From contig WQYC01000031.1 of NCBI GenBank assembly GCA_009781425.1, positions 1 through 35,071 of the forward strand: DNA of 35,071 nt, given 5' to 3'. Under the pieces are notes generated by a model. The model ran no database searches. It was not told where the DNA came from and was given only the letters and a program-made list of their open reading frames with translations. Source of the stretch: Oscillospiraceae bacterium (GTDB taxonomy: Bacteria; Bacillota; Clostridia; Oscillospirales; Ruminococcaceae). Of this stretch, positions 8,303 to 15,315 are shown one piece after another; positions within the stretch are counted from its first letter, which is position 1, and each line of letters opens with the position of its first letter. Made by a program: the position numbers and the translations under genes.

Positions 8303-8977
8303 TTAAATCTCCCGTTCTATTAAATAATAATTCCCGTTTTCGTCGGCACTGAGCAGAAACACCCGCGAAAGCGGAATGTTTTTTTCAGTGAGAATTTTTT
8401 TCAGCCACTTCTCGCTCAGCCCCGCTTCCTTGAGCGCATTGCCGTCCGGCACGCCGTCGCTGACGGCTAAGACGGGGGGATTAGGCGGGCGGACAGGGAC
8501 GTCCGCCCCTACATTCTGCGCTTTTTCAAAAAAATTGATTTTCCCCGTGGTTTCAACTACAGCATACTGCACCTTTGAAATATCGAAAATCCCCGAATCC
8601 CGCGCAGATTCCATTAAATCCTCAATGGTGAAGCGCAGGTTTTTCATTTCGCGCTGATTAATCACACCGTCACGGATTAAAACGCGCGGGTTTCCTGTTA
8701 TGAGGCGGCGGAGCTTATCGAATTTGAGCGCGCCGATAGTGATAAAAACGTCAAGGCAGACGATTGCGAGAATCGGAATAACCCCCGACAGCAGCGGCAA
8801 ATCGGGGTCTTCGAGCGCGAGAGTCGCAATGTTTGAAATCAGAATCGTCGTCACAAGCTCCGAGGGCTGAAGCTCGCCGAGCTGCTTTTTCCCCATGAGC
8901 CTGACGGCGAAGATGACTAAAACGTAGAGCAGAATGGTTCGTATGAGAATTACAGGCATGGGGGTAGTATTTGACAT
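8303..8977 (-). CDS. DUF421 (YetF-like) membrane protein
   Basis: 224 residues. Three predicted membrane segments lie in the first ~80 residues, with the family motif RLMGKKQLGELQPSELVTT, followed by the cytoplasmic DUF421 domain (TGNPRVLIRDGVINQREMKN). YetF-like proteins are linked in Bacillus to membrane and spore physiology; the molecular role is uncertain. A palindromic repeat (8484-8513) inside the gene adds a proline-rich segment ADVPVRPPNPP in frame. No clear Shine-Dalgarno is seen for the first ATG. A second ATG six codons later (MPVILIRT) is possible. The start region overlaps the -35 box of the divergent deacetylase promoter. Confidence 0.85.
   Translation of the reverse strand: MSNTTPMPVILIRTILLYVLVIFAVRLMGKKQLGELQPSELVTTILISNIATLALEDPDLPLLSGVIPILAIVCLDVFITIGALKFDKLRRLITGNPRVLIRDGVINQREMKNLRFTIEDLMESARDSGIFDISKVQYAVVETTGKINFFEKAQNVGADVPVRPPNPPVLAVSDGVPDGNALKEAGLSEKWLKKILTEKNIPLSRVFLLSADENGNYYLIEREI
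8484..8513. repeat. Palindromic element inside the DUF421 gene
   Basis: GGGCGGAC (8487-8494) and GTCCGCCC (8501-8508) form a perfect stem around AGGGAC, followed by CTACA, the standard end of the dispersed element. It is in frame and codes for the proline-rich insertion. Confidence 0.8.
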
Positions 8978-8999
8978 TTTGGGGTGAATATGTTATACT
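8971..8999 (+). promoter_or_regulatory. Promoter of the deacetylase lipoprotein
   Basis: TTGACA (8971-8976), 17-bp spacer, TATACT (8994-8999), with extended TGT. The -35 box overlaps the DUF421 start codon on the other strand. Confidence 0.75.
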
Positions 9000-9032
9000 G
9001 GTGCAAGAATTTAATTATACAGGAGATAAACC

Positions 9033-9866
9033 ATGAAAAAAACAAAAATTATCGCATTGCTTTTAATTGCATTATTTGCAATATTTGCGTTTGCCGCGTG
9101 CGGCGGCGATGATGTAGGGGACGACGTCCCCGGCGTCCCGCATGACGAACCCGACACCCTTGACTTCCCGCAAATCGAACCCGAACTTGACGAAATAATT
9201 GAGGAGGAAGCTGTTCCTATGGAAAACATCGACCTTGACAACAAGCCGATAATCGCGCTGACCTTTGACGATGGTCCCAACATGACCAACGCCGTGCTGA
9301 TTCTCGATGAGCTTGAAGCGCGCGGGATTGTCGCTACATATTTCGTAATCGGCGGCAATATAAACGACCAAACCGCAGAGGTCATGCGGCGCGCTTACGC
9401 GCTCGGCTGTGAATACGCGAATCACTCATGGAGCTGGGGTTCAATGGGCGCAATGGACGCTGACGATATTATAAAAAGCCTCACTGACACAAGCGACAAA
9501 ATCGTCGAAGTTCTCGGCGAGGACGCCCGTCCTAAGTTCTTCCGTGCGCCGAATCTTAACACAAGCGCGGAAATGCTCGAAGTCGTGAAAGAACTCGGCT
9601 ATCCCTTAGCGCAGGGCATACTCGGCAACGACTGGGAGGGCAGCGCAACTGCCGAGAGCATTTTTAATTTGGTTGTGCCGAAGGTCGAGGACGGCAGTAT
9701 AATCCTGCTTCACGACGGCGGCAGCAACAACGCGACAGCCGAGGGAATAGGCGCGATTTTGGACGCGCTGCTTGACGAAGGGTTCCGGTTTGTGACCTTG
9801 ACGGAGCTGTTCGAGCTGAAAGGCGTTGAGCCGGAGGCGGGGAGGACTTATCATAACGCGCGGTGA
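9033..9866 (+). CDS. Polysaccharide deacetylase (CE4/NodB-like) lipoprotein
   Basis: 277 residues. The lipoprotein signal has its lipobox at FAFAAC, with acyl-Cys23. A ~45-residue acidic linker follows, then a NodB fold. Motif 1 TFDDGP (Asp79-Asp80), motif 3 FFRAPN and motif 5 LLHDGG are recognisable, so it would be expected to deacetylate N-acetylated surface glycans such as peptidoglycan. In motif 2 the usual H-[ST]-x-x-H is HSWSW (His131; Trp135 in place of the second metal-binding His), so activity is uncertain. Part of the linker (DVGDDVPGVPHD) is encoded by a palindromic repeat remnant. The Shine-Dalgarno AGGAGA is close to the ATG. It is followed by a bidirectional terminator. Confidence 0.88.
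   Translation: MKKTKIIALLLIALFAIFAFAACGGDDVGDDVPGVPHDEPDTLDFPQIEPELDEIIEEEAVPMENIDLDNKPIIALTFDDGPNMTNAVLILDELEARGIVATYFVIGGNINDQTAEVMRRAYALGCEYANHSWSWGSMGAMDADDIIKSLTDTSDKIVEVLGEDARPKFFRAPNLNTSAEMLEVVKELGYPLAQGILGNDWEGSATAESIFNLVVPKVEDGSIILLHDGGSNNATAEGIGAILDALLDEGFRFVTLTELFELKGVEPEAGRTYHNAR
9114..9140. repeat. Palindromic element remnant in the deacetylase linker
   Basis: TGTAGGGGAC is followed by GTCCCC (arms 9117-9122 and 9126-9131) and a second GTCCC. It has the TGTAGGGG end of the dispersed family and encodes part of the acidic linker after the lipobox. Confidence 0.55.
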
Positions 9867-9877
9867 TTTAATAAAAA

Positions 9878-9912
9878 GAGAAGCACTGAGTTCAACTCAG
9901 TGCTTCTTTATT
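9878..9912. terminator. Bidirectional terminator, deacetylase / PIN toxin
   Basis: Perfect 11-bp stem GAAGCACTGAG (9880-9890) / CTCAGTGCTTC (9896-9906), with TTTATT on the plus side and TCTTTTTATT on the minus side. The stem ends just before the PIN toxin stop codon, so both convergent genes use it. Confidence 0.88.
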
Positions 9913-10297
9913 CGTTATATATTTTTAAAAATTCCGCTGCCAATAAGGCAACCCCGTCGTCGGGGAAATGTTTTAAATTCCCTGTGATTAAATGCGCTCC
10001 GCAATACTTCGCAACCTCATAAAACATTCGGTCGGATTCGTCAGTAAAAGGAACGCTGAGCGGCTTGGCGATAACAAGCGTACCTTCTTTTTCAATTTGT
10101 TCCAAAAGGTCAATTACTTCCCATTCATCAAAATTAAATTTCGGACGTAATAAAACATCTCGGTATTCTTTCATAATTCGATAATCCCAACATGGAACAA
10201 TCGCTCTGCTTTGTGCTAATTTCAGCACTTCAGCCGGATTTCCGCCTTTTGTCCATAAAGCGGAAACTAAGATATTTGTGTCAATAACTACATACAT
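9908..10297 (-). CDS. PIN-domain toxin (putative RNase) of a type II toxin-antitoxin pair
   Basis: 129 residues of the COG1569-type PIN family, metal-dependent ribonucleases. The acidic residues expected for the active site are present: Asp6 in VIDTNIL, Glu44 in KEYRDVL, Asp86/Asp89 in TDESDR, and Asn107 in LITGNLKHF. It lies immediately downstream of a Phd/YefM-type antitoxin gene with only a few bases between, as expected for co-expression and complex formation. The RNA target cannot be predicted. Confidence 0.88.
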   Translation of the reverse strand: MYVVIDTNILVSALWTKGGNPAEVLKLAQSRAIVPCWDYRIMKEYRDVLLRPKFNFDEWEVIDLLEQIEKEGTLVIAKPLSVPFTDESDRMFYEVAKYCGAHLITGNLKHFPDDGVALLAAEFLKIYNE

Positions 10298-10300
10298 TTT

Positions 10301-10576
10301 TTATTCTCCCCTGCGATAAGCGGCGATCTCGGCATTAATTTCTTCTTCCGTCATGAAGCCTGCTTTGGCGGCTTTTGCCCGCATACTGTTAAATGCAATC
10401 ATCGCTTTCGCTTGACGCACGGCTCTGATTACCTCGTCGAAATTATCCTCTGAAATATTGAGCATAAGCGCAGTAGGCTTGCCGTTGTTTGTTATAATCA
10501 CCTCGCCGTTTTCACGAAGATTGTTCCATATGCTTTTCGGAGTCGTCCGTAAATCTCTCACAGAATAAAAGTTCAT
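10301..10576 (-). CDS. Phd/YefM-family antitoxin
   Basis: 91 residues. The N-terminal Phd/YefM DNA-binding fold is recognisable (YSVRDLRTTPKSIWNNL, then GEVIITNNGKPTALML). A helical acidic C-terminal tail (TEEEINAEIAAYRRGE) should neutralise the PIN toxin encoded next. A strong Shine-Dalgarno (GAGGAGG) precedes the ATG. The promoter upstream carries an inverted repeat over the -10 box, consistent with autoregulation by the antitoxin or complex. Confidence 0.88.
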   Translation of the reverse strand: MNFYSVRDLRTTPKSIWNNLRENGEVIITNNGKPTALMLNISEDNFDEVIRAVRQAKAMIAFNSMRAKAAKAGFMTEEEINAEIAAYRRGE

Positions 10577-10597
10577 AAGTTCACCTCCTCACAAGTA

Positions 10598-10636
10598 GTA
10601 TATATTTAGTATACACTATTGTGTACCGATTGTCAA
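10598..10636 (-). promoter_or_regulatory. Promoter and operator of the Phd/PIN operon
   Basis: On the minus strand: TTGACA (10631-10636), 17 bp, TATACT (10608-10613). An inverted repeat GTATA-N7-TATAC (10598-10614) covers the -10 box and is the likely operator. The same arms and spacing occur at the DinJ/YafQ promoter (17521-17537). Confidence 0.7.
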
Positions 10637-10640
10637 CGTT

Positions 10641-12128
10641 TTATGTCTTTTTCTTGTCTTCTCTGAAATAAGTCCTAACCAAACCCCTAATCTTCCCCGC
10701 CATCCCCGCCGTGTTCTTGTCTTTTTTCATGCGCCAAATCCAGTTGCCGCCGAGCGTGCTCGGAATATTCATGCGCGCCTTGTCGTCTAAGCCTAACACG
10801 TCCTGCATTGGCAGCACAACAAGCTTCGCTCTGCTCTGATACAGCGCGCGGAACGCCGCATGGTTAATGCTTTCGAGGAACGCGGGACGCAGATAATTCT
10901 TGAACATTCTGCGGGTTTCGCTTTTCTCGTTTTTGAGCCAGCCCTTGAGCGTTGAGTTATCGTGCGTGCCTGTGTAAACCACGCTGTTCTGCGGATAATG
11001 ATGCGGAAGATGGTCGCTGTCCGCGTGCTCGGGATTAAAGCCGAACTGCAGAATCTTCATGCCCGGGAAGCCGCTCGCCGCGAGCAGCTCCGTCACGCTC
11101 TCGAATACCTCGCCTAAGTCCTCCGCAATAATATCTATGTCGCCGAGCTCTTTGTTAATCGCGCCAAAAAACTCCATGCGCGGACCCACTTCCCACTTAC
11201 CGTTGACTGCGGTTTTCTCGCCGTAAGGAATCGCCCAGTACGTATCGAACGCACGAAAATGGTCAATACGAATCGTGTCGTAAAGCTCGGCGCATTTCTT
11301 CACGCGCTTCACCCACCAAAGATAATTCTCTTTTTTCATGCGCTCCCAGTCGTACAGCGGATTCCCCCAGAGCTGTCCTGTCTTGCTGAAAAAGTCCGGC
11401 GGAACGCCTGCGACCTTCGTAGGCATGCAATCAACATCGAGCAGGAATAAGTCCGTATTGCTCCAGACGTCCGCGCTGTCCAGCGCGACATAAATCGGCA
11501 GGTCGCCGATTATTTTTATGCCGTTTTTGTTTGCATATCTTTTCAGTTTTTGCCATTGCCGAATGAAAGTATATTGCACAAACTTCCAAAAATTAATGCG
11601 CTCCGCGAATTCCTCCCGCGCCGCTTTCATCGCGTCTGCCTTGCGGAAGCGTATGTCCTTGTCCCACGTCTGCCATGATTGCAGGTTATACTGCTCCTTA
11701 ACCGCCATGAACAGCGCGTAATCGTCAAGCCACTCGGCTTCTTCCTGCACGAACGCAAGATAGCCCACGTCCTCGGTGAAGCTCTTGAACGCCTCGTTCA
11801 AGAGGCGCATTTTTGAGCGATAAACCTTGTCGAAGTCCACGAACGACGGGTCTGCGCCGAACTCGGCTTGCTCGCAGGCGGCTTTGGTAATCAGCCCGTT
11901 TGCGACTAAGTCGTCTAAGTCAATCAAAAGCGGATTCCCCGCGAAGGTCGAAAACGACTGATAGGGACTCTCGCCGTAGCCCGTGGGCGACAGCGGCAGA
12001 ATCTGCCAGTATTTCTGTCCCGCCGACACTAACCAGTCAACGAAAGCCTCGGCGTCCGCCCCGAAGGTTCCGATGCCGTAGGGGGAGGGGAGGGAGGTAA
12101 TGTGCATTAATATTCCGCTTGAACGCAT
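10641..12128 (-). CDS. malQ: 4-alpha-glucanotransferase (amylomaltase, GH77)
   Basis: 495 residues, the usual bacterial MalQ size. It transfers alpha-1,4-glucan segments between maltooligosaccharides or glycogen in the cytoplasm. Motifs: GILMHITSLPSPYGIGTFG at the N-terminus, TIRIDHFRAF (nucleophile Asp), DIIAEDLG (acid/base Glu) and YTGTHDN (third carboxylate). Start ATG at 12128 with Shine-Dalgarno AAAAGGAG. A TTG six codons upstream is unlikely because it falls in that ribosome-binding site. The HEAT/zinc-finger gene ends 14 bases upstream, so the two probably share a transcript. With cellobiose phosphorylase it points to intracellular oligosaccharide use. Confidence 0.95.
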   Translation of the reverse strand: MRSSGILMHITSLPSPYGIGTFGADAEAFVDWLVSAGQKYWQILPLSPTGYGESPYQSFSTFAGNPLLIDLDDLVANGLITKAACEQAEFGADPSFVDFDKVYRSKMRLLNEAFKSFTEDVGYLAFVQEEAEWLDDYALFMAVKEQYNLQSWQTWDKDIRFRKADAMKAAREEFAERINFWKFVQYTFIRQWQKLKRYANKNGIKIIGDLPIYVALDSADVWSNTDLFLLDVDCMPTKVAGVPPDFFSKTGQLWGNPLYDWERMKKENYLWWVKRVKKCAELYDTIRIDHFRAFDTYWAIPYGEKTAVNGKWEVGPRMEFFGAINKELGDIDIIAEDLGEVFESVTELLAASGFPGMKILQFGFNPEHADSDHLPHHYPQNSVVYTGTHDNSTLKGWLKNEKSETRRMFKNYLRPAFLESINHAAFRALYQSRAKLVVLPMQDVLGLDDKARMNIPSTLGGNWIWRMKKDKNTAGMAGKIRGLVRTYFREDKKKT

Positions 12129-12142
12129 GGTTTTTCTCCTTT

Positions 12143-12766
12143 TCAATGGGGTATACCCAGCAATTTCATAGTTTCCATACTTTTTTTGCGCGCTTCATTT
12201 GTTCTGTTTTCCATCATTTCCATTTTTGTCATAACAAATTCTTTTTTTCCTTTGCATTTTGGACATTTTTTAAACGTTTTGCCAATAAAACGCTCATAAT
12301 CCGTACTCCCTCCTGTCCCATTGCATTCAGAGCACTTTACGATATATACATCAGTTATTTCTTTTAACCTTCTTATTGCCGCTTCACGAATCTCTGGAGA
12401 GTAATTGCTATCATTAGCAATTTTAAACAAAGTATTTAAATCAGTAATCTTTCTTATTGCATCTATACGAGAATAGCTGGAAGCTTTGTCACCTGTTAAA
12501 ATATAAATATAAGCTTCTTGGCTTGTCAATTTATATGCTGCCGCCAAACGCACTTCTTCGTCTTCTTTATAATTCTTGAATATTTCTTCCAATACTCTTT
12601 TATTTCCAATTTTTTTAACAGCTATTTTTCTCACAAGAAAACTGTTTGCCTCTTTTGCAATTAATTCAAGTTCATTTTGGTCAGTCACTCTCTCGACTGC
12701 TCTTTGTGCTTTCTTCCAATCGTCATTATTCCAAGCCGGTTTAAATAAATTACTAAAGAATCCCAT
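12143..12766 (-). CDS. HEAT-like repeat protein with a DnaJ-type zinc finger
   Basis: 207 residues, no signal peptide. The first ~140 residues are short helical pairs resembling HEAT repeats (AQRAVERVTDQNELELIAKE, EEVRLAAAYKLTSQ, YSRIDAIRKITD, EIREAAIRRLKEI). Then come two CxxC knuckles in DnaJ-like form: CSECNGTGGS and CPKCKGKKEF. The combination suggests a protein- or RNA-binding adaptor; no function can be named. AGGAGG lies seven bases before the ATG. Codon use is clearly more AT-rich than in the adjacent malQ and recJ, hinting at a different origin. The antisense-RNA promoter of the type I locus (12806-12834) diverges from its 5' end. Confidence 0.75.
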   Translation of the reverse strand: MGFFSNLFKPAWNNDDWKKAQRAVERVTDQNELELIAKEANSFLVRKIAVKKIGNKRVLEEIFKNYKEDEEVRLAAAYKLTSQEAYIYILTGDKASSYSRIDAIRKITDLNTLFKIANDSNYSPEIREAAIRRLKEITDVYIVKCSECNGTGGSTDYERFIGKTFKKCPKCKGKKEFVMTKMEMMENRTNEARKKSMETMKLLGIPH

Positions 12767-12805
12767 GTTTATACCTCCTAAAAAACGTAAATTTTATTAA
12801 CGCTC

Positions 12806-12834
12806 TTGACATTCACAACTTACTATGCTATAAT
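12806..12834 (+). promoter_or_regulatory. Promoter of antisense RNA, type I locus A
   Basis: TTGACA (12806-12811), 17-bp spacer, TATAAT (12829-12834) with extended TGC: a perfect sigma-A-type consensus. There is no ORF downstream on this strand, so the product should be a short RNA. Confidence 0.85.
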
Positions 12835-12840
12835 ACAAAT

Positions 12841-12946
12841 GAGAAAGGCAGACCGGCACAAATCCACACGTGAATTCGTGCGGCGGTTGGCTAAGAAAAA
12901 AGATTATTGAAAAACAACCTTACCTTTTGCCGGGGCGGTTGTTTTT
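12841..12946 (+). ncRNA. Candidate antisense antitoxin RNA, locus A
   Basis: A predicted ~105-nt RNA from the consensus promoter at 12806-12834 to a terminator hairpin AAAAACAACC / GGTTGTTTTT (12910-12919, 12937-12946) that ends in a T-run. It covers the 3' end of the opposing 28-codon toxin gene and its 3' untranslated region. It contains an internal hairpin around CACG-TGAATT-CGTG. This layout matches antisense antitoxins of the TxpA/RatA and BsrG/SR4 kind. Start and end are inferred from signals, not measured. Confidence 0.72.
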
Positions 12947-13006
12947 CACTTCTATGACAATTTGTAAAACTACAAACAAAGTAAGTAAATTTACTATCAT
13001 TTCCAT
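12920..13006 (-). CDS. Small hydrophobic peptide, candidate type I toxin A
   Basis: 28 residues: MEMIVNLLTLFVVLQIVIEV followed by a charged tail ending RPGKR. A single membrane segment with a basic C-terminus is the layout of Firmicute type I (holin-like/TxpA/BsrG/Fst) toxins that damage the membrane. A near-perfect Shine-Dalgarno (AAAGGAGG) lies eight bases before the ATG; a second in-frame ATG two codons earlier is too close to it. The last codons form one arm of the terminator hairpin shared with the antisense RNA. Its own promoter is at 13112-13141. It was found by reading the region around the promoters, not by length. Toxicity is inferred. Confidence 0.75.
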   Translation of the reverse strand: MEMIVNLLTLFVVLQIVIEVKNNRPGKR

Positions 13007-13091
13007 GAGCATTACCTCCTTTCCTTAGAAATATGCGAGAAAAGGAAACTCAGCTAACCGCCTATTTAACCGTTATAGTTATGGTCTGCCT

Positions 13092-13105
13092 GCGGTATCC
13101 ACCGC
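13092..13105 (-). promoter_or_regulatory. 5' hairpin of toxin A mRNA
   Basis: GCGGT-GGAT-ACCGC on the minus strand, at or within a few bases of the expected transcription start. Toxin B has a hairpin in the same place (31100-31119). Such hairpins protect type I toxin mRNAs from 5' decay in known systems. Confidence 0.65.
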
Positions 13106-13111
13106 GCTTAT

Positions 13112-13141
13112 ATTATAACACATCCTGTAATATTTTGTCAA
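13112..13141 (-). promoter_or_regulatory. Promoter of toxin A
   Basis: On the minus strand: TTGACA (13136-13141), 18-bp spacer, TATAAT (13112-13117) with extended TGT. It gives a ~100-nt leader before the toxin ATG. Confidence 0.82.
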
Positions 13142-13182
13142 TAGCGGGACAGCACTGTGCTTACCCGCTCTTAAATTTCCCC

Positions 13183-13211
13183 TTTACATTCCCCTCAACA
13201 TATGGTATAAT
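13183..13211 (+). promoter_or_regulatory. Promoter of recJ
   Basis: TTTACA (13183-13188), 17-bp spacer, TATAAT (13206-13211) with extended TGG. It starts transcription about 35 bases before the recJ ATG and diverges from the toxin A promoter. Confidence 0.75.
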
Positions 13212-13254
13212 ATTTTTATCTATATCACTATTTAACAGAGGAAAGGATTCCTGT

Positions 13255-15261
13255 ATGAAAGGCACAAAACGCTGGAGCTTACGGCAATCAGACAATAACA
13301 CCCCCTGCGACTCTCTTGCCTCGGCGGTTCTCGCCGCTCGCGGCATTAACATAGACGACGAAACGCTGACTATTTCCGACCCGCTCTTAATGGCGGACAT
13401 GGCGAAAGCCGTCGAAATTATAAAAGCCGCGCTTTACGCGGGCGAGAAAATCGTTGTTTTCGGCGACTACGACTGCGACGGCGTGACAGGCACGGTGATT
13501 CTTTACTCGTATCTGACGGCGCAGGGCGGCGAGGCAGACTGGTACATTCCGTCGCGCGATGAAGGCTATGGGCTGAGCTTCGCGGCTATTGACGAAATAG
13601 CCGAAAAAGGCGCGAAGCTGATAATTACAGTTGACAATGGTATAAGCTGTATAGAAGAAGCCGCTTACATAAAGGAAAAAGGCATAAAGCTCGTAATCAC
13701 CGACCATCACACGGTTTCTGAGGTTCTTCCGGAAGCTGACGCAGTAGTAAATCCGAAGCGACATGATGACAATTCGCCGTTCAAGGAGCTCGCGGGCTGC
13801 GGCGTAGTGCTGAAGCTGATTATGGCTATGGAAGACGACATCGAGGGCGTTTTGGAGCAGTACGCGGACTTAGCCGCGCTCGGGACAATCGGCGACGTTG
13901 TGCCGCTTTTAGACGAGAATAGAATCATCGTCAAACGCGGACTTGAAATAATGCCTTACACCGAGAATATCGGCTTGTATAAGCTTCTGAAGCACAGCGG
14001 CTTCTCGCTTGAGGAGGACGACGAAAGACTCACAGCGGGTGCACTTTCCTTTACAGTCTGTCCGAGAATTAACGTCGCGGGGCGTTTCGCTCACGCGAAG
14101 AAAGCCGCCGAGCTTCTGCTCTCGGAAACCGAGGAGCTTGCCGAAGTGCGGAGCGCGGAATTAACCGCGCTGAACAACAGCCGCCGCGAGACTGAGGGCG
14201 GGATTTTGAGTCAAGTTGACGCGCTGATTGCCGAGAAGCCCGCGCTTTTATCCGAGCGGGTTCTGATTCTCAGCGGCATGAACTGGCACGACGGGATTAT
14301 CGGCATTATCAGCTCGCGCCTTATGACTAAGTGGGGCAAGCCTAATATCGTTATTAACGACGATGGTGAGCAGATTCGCGGGAGCGCGCGGAGCGTTGAG
14401 GGGTTTCCGCTTGTGCCGCTTTTGGAGAATTGCACAGACTTGCTTATTAAGTTCGGCGGTCATGTTAAGGCGGCGGGGCTTACAGCCAAAAGTGAAAATC
14501 TTCCCGCAATTACCGAAAGAATCAAGGCTTACAGCGCGGCGAATTTCCCCGAAATGCCGTTTGATACGTTGAACATTGACAAGGTTTTAACGCCCGAGGA
14601 TTTGAGTTTAGAGAACGTCAAGGGCTTAAAAACGCTCGCGCCCTTCGGCGAGGGGAATCCAACACCGCTGTTTTTAATGCAAAACTGCGTAATCCTTTCA
14701 AAGAAGCCGCTCAAGGACGGAAAGTTTCTCTCATTCAACGTCAAAATCGGCTCGGTAGTACAGAAAATACTTAATTTCAACTGCGCTTATAACGACTTTG
14801 GTTATGAAAATAACCAGCAGGTTGACATCTTAGTAACGCTCGACATAAACGAATACAACGGCACACGGAGCGTTTCCGCACAGCTAAAAGATATTCGCCC
14901 TGCGGGCTTTAACCAGGACAGGCACTTCGCGGCTCTGCGGACTTACGAAAAGCTAATACGCGGCGAAAACATAGACAGCTCACTTTATGCCCGCGTTATT
15001 CCCGAGAAGAGCGACATTAAAATGATTTACGATATTTTGAGAAGCGGAAACACAGATACAGAGCGGATTTACACCGAAGCCGCCGCCGCAGGTGCAAATT
15101 ATTGCAAATTCAGAATTATTCTCGATATTTTAAATGAATTCGGGCTGATTGAGCATGATATAGTTAACGGTAAGGTCAAGCTTCTGCCGTCTGCTTCAAA
15201 GGCGGACTTAGAAGCTTCGGCTGTGCTGATAAAAATAAAATCGCTTTGCGCGGTGCGCTGA
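13255..15261 (+). CDS. recJ: Single-stranded-DNA-specific exonuclease RecJ
   Basis: 668 residues. RecJ degrades ssDNA 5' to 3' in recombination and mismatch/base-excision repair. DHH phosphoesterase motifs VVFGDYDCDGVTG and ITDHHTVSE, DHHA1 motif WHDGIIGIISSRL and the GGHVKAAGLT signature are intact, followed by the OB-fold region. The frame is open upstream to 13033, but that part overlaps the toxin A locus and both promoters. The start at 13255 has a Shine-Dalgarno (GAGGAAAGG) and a proper promoter. The stop codon lies within a palindromic repeat (15252-15300), so the last residues may have changed. The gene continues into the (p)ppGpp synthetase gene with a 54-bp gap. Confidence 0.93.
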   Translation: MKGTKRWSLRQSDNNTPCDSLASAVLAARGINIDDETLTISDPLLMADMAKAVEIIKAALYAGEKIVVFGDYDCDGVTGTVILYSYLTAQGGEADWYIPSRDEGYGLSFAAIDEIAEKGAKLIITVDNGISCIEEAAYIKEKGIKLVITDHHTVSEVLPEADAVVNPKRHDDNSPFKELAGCGVVLKLIMAMEDDIEGVLEQYADLAALGTIGDVVPLLDENRIIVKRGLEIMPYTENIGLYKLLKHSGFSLEEDDERLTAGALSFTVCPRINVAGRFAHAKKAAELLLSETEELAEVRSAELTALNNSRRETEGGILSQVDALIAEKPALLSERVLILSGMNWHDGIIGIISSRLMTKWGKPNIVINDDGEQIRGSARSVEGFPLVPLLENCTDLLIKFGGHVKAAGLTAKSENLPAITERIKAYSAANFPEMPFDTLNIDKVLTPEDLSLENVKGLKTLAPFGEGNPTPLFLMQNCVILSKKPLKDGKFLSFNVKIGSVVQKILNFNCAYNDFGYENNQQVDILVTLDINEYNGTRSVSAQLKDIRPAGFNQDRHFAALRTYEKLIRGENIDSSLYARVIPEKSDIKMIYDILRSGNTDTERIYTEAAAAGANYCKFRIILDILNEFGLIEHDIVNGKVKLLPSASKADLEASAVLIKIKSLCAVR

Positions 15262-15300
15262 GGACAGCAGCTTGCTGTCACAAGATGCGTCGCACCCTAC
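15252..15300. repeat. Palindromic element at the end of recJ
   Basis: Outer arms GGTGCG (15252-15257) and CGCACC (about 15291-15296), then CTAC. Inner arms GACAGC (15263-15268) and GCTGTC (15274-15279). It spans the recJ stop codon and ends just before the Shine-Dalgarno of the next gene. Confidence 0.65.
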
Positions 15301-15315
15301 TGACGAGGTGACTCC

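Noticed and set aside
9908-10576. Phage or integrative element carrying the TA pair
   Set aside because: No integrase, attachment-site duplication or other phage gene flanks it; the pair sits between housekeeping genes with its own terminator.
13033-13254. N-terminal extension of recJ by 74 codons
   Set aside because: It runs over the toxin A leader, both promoters and a region with no protein-like character; the ATG at 13255 has its own promoter and Shine-Dalgarno.
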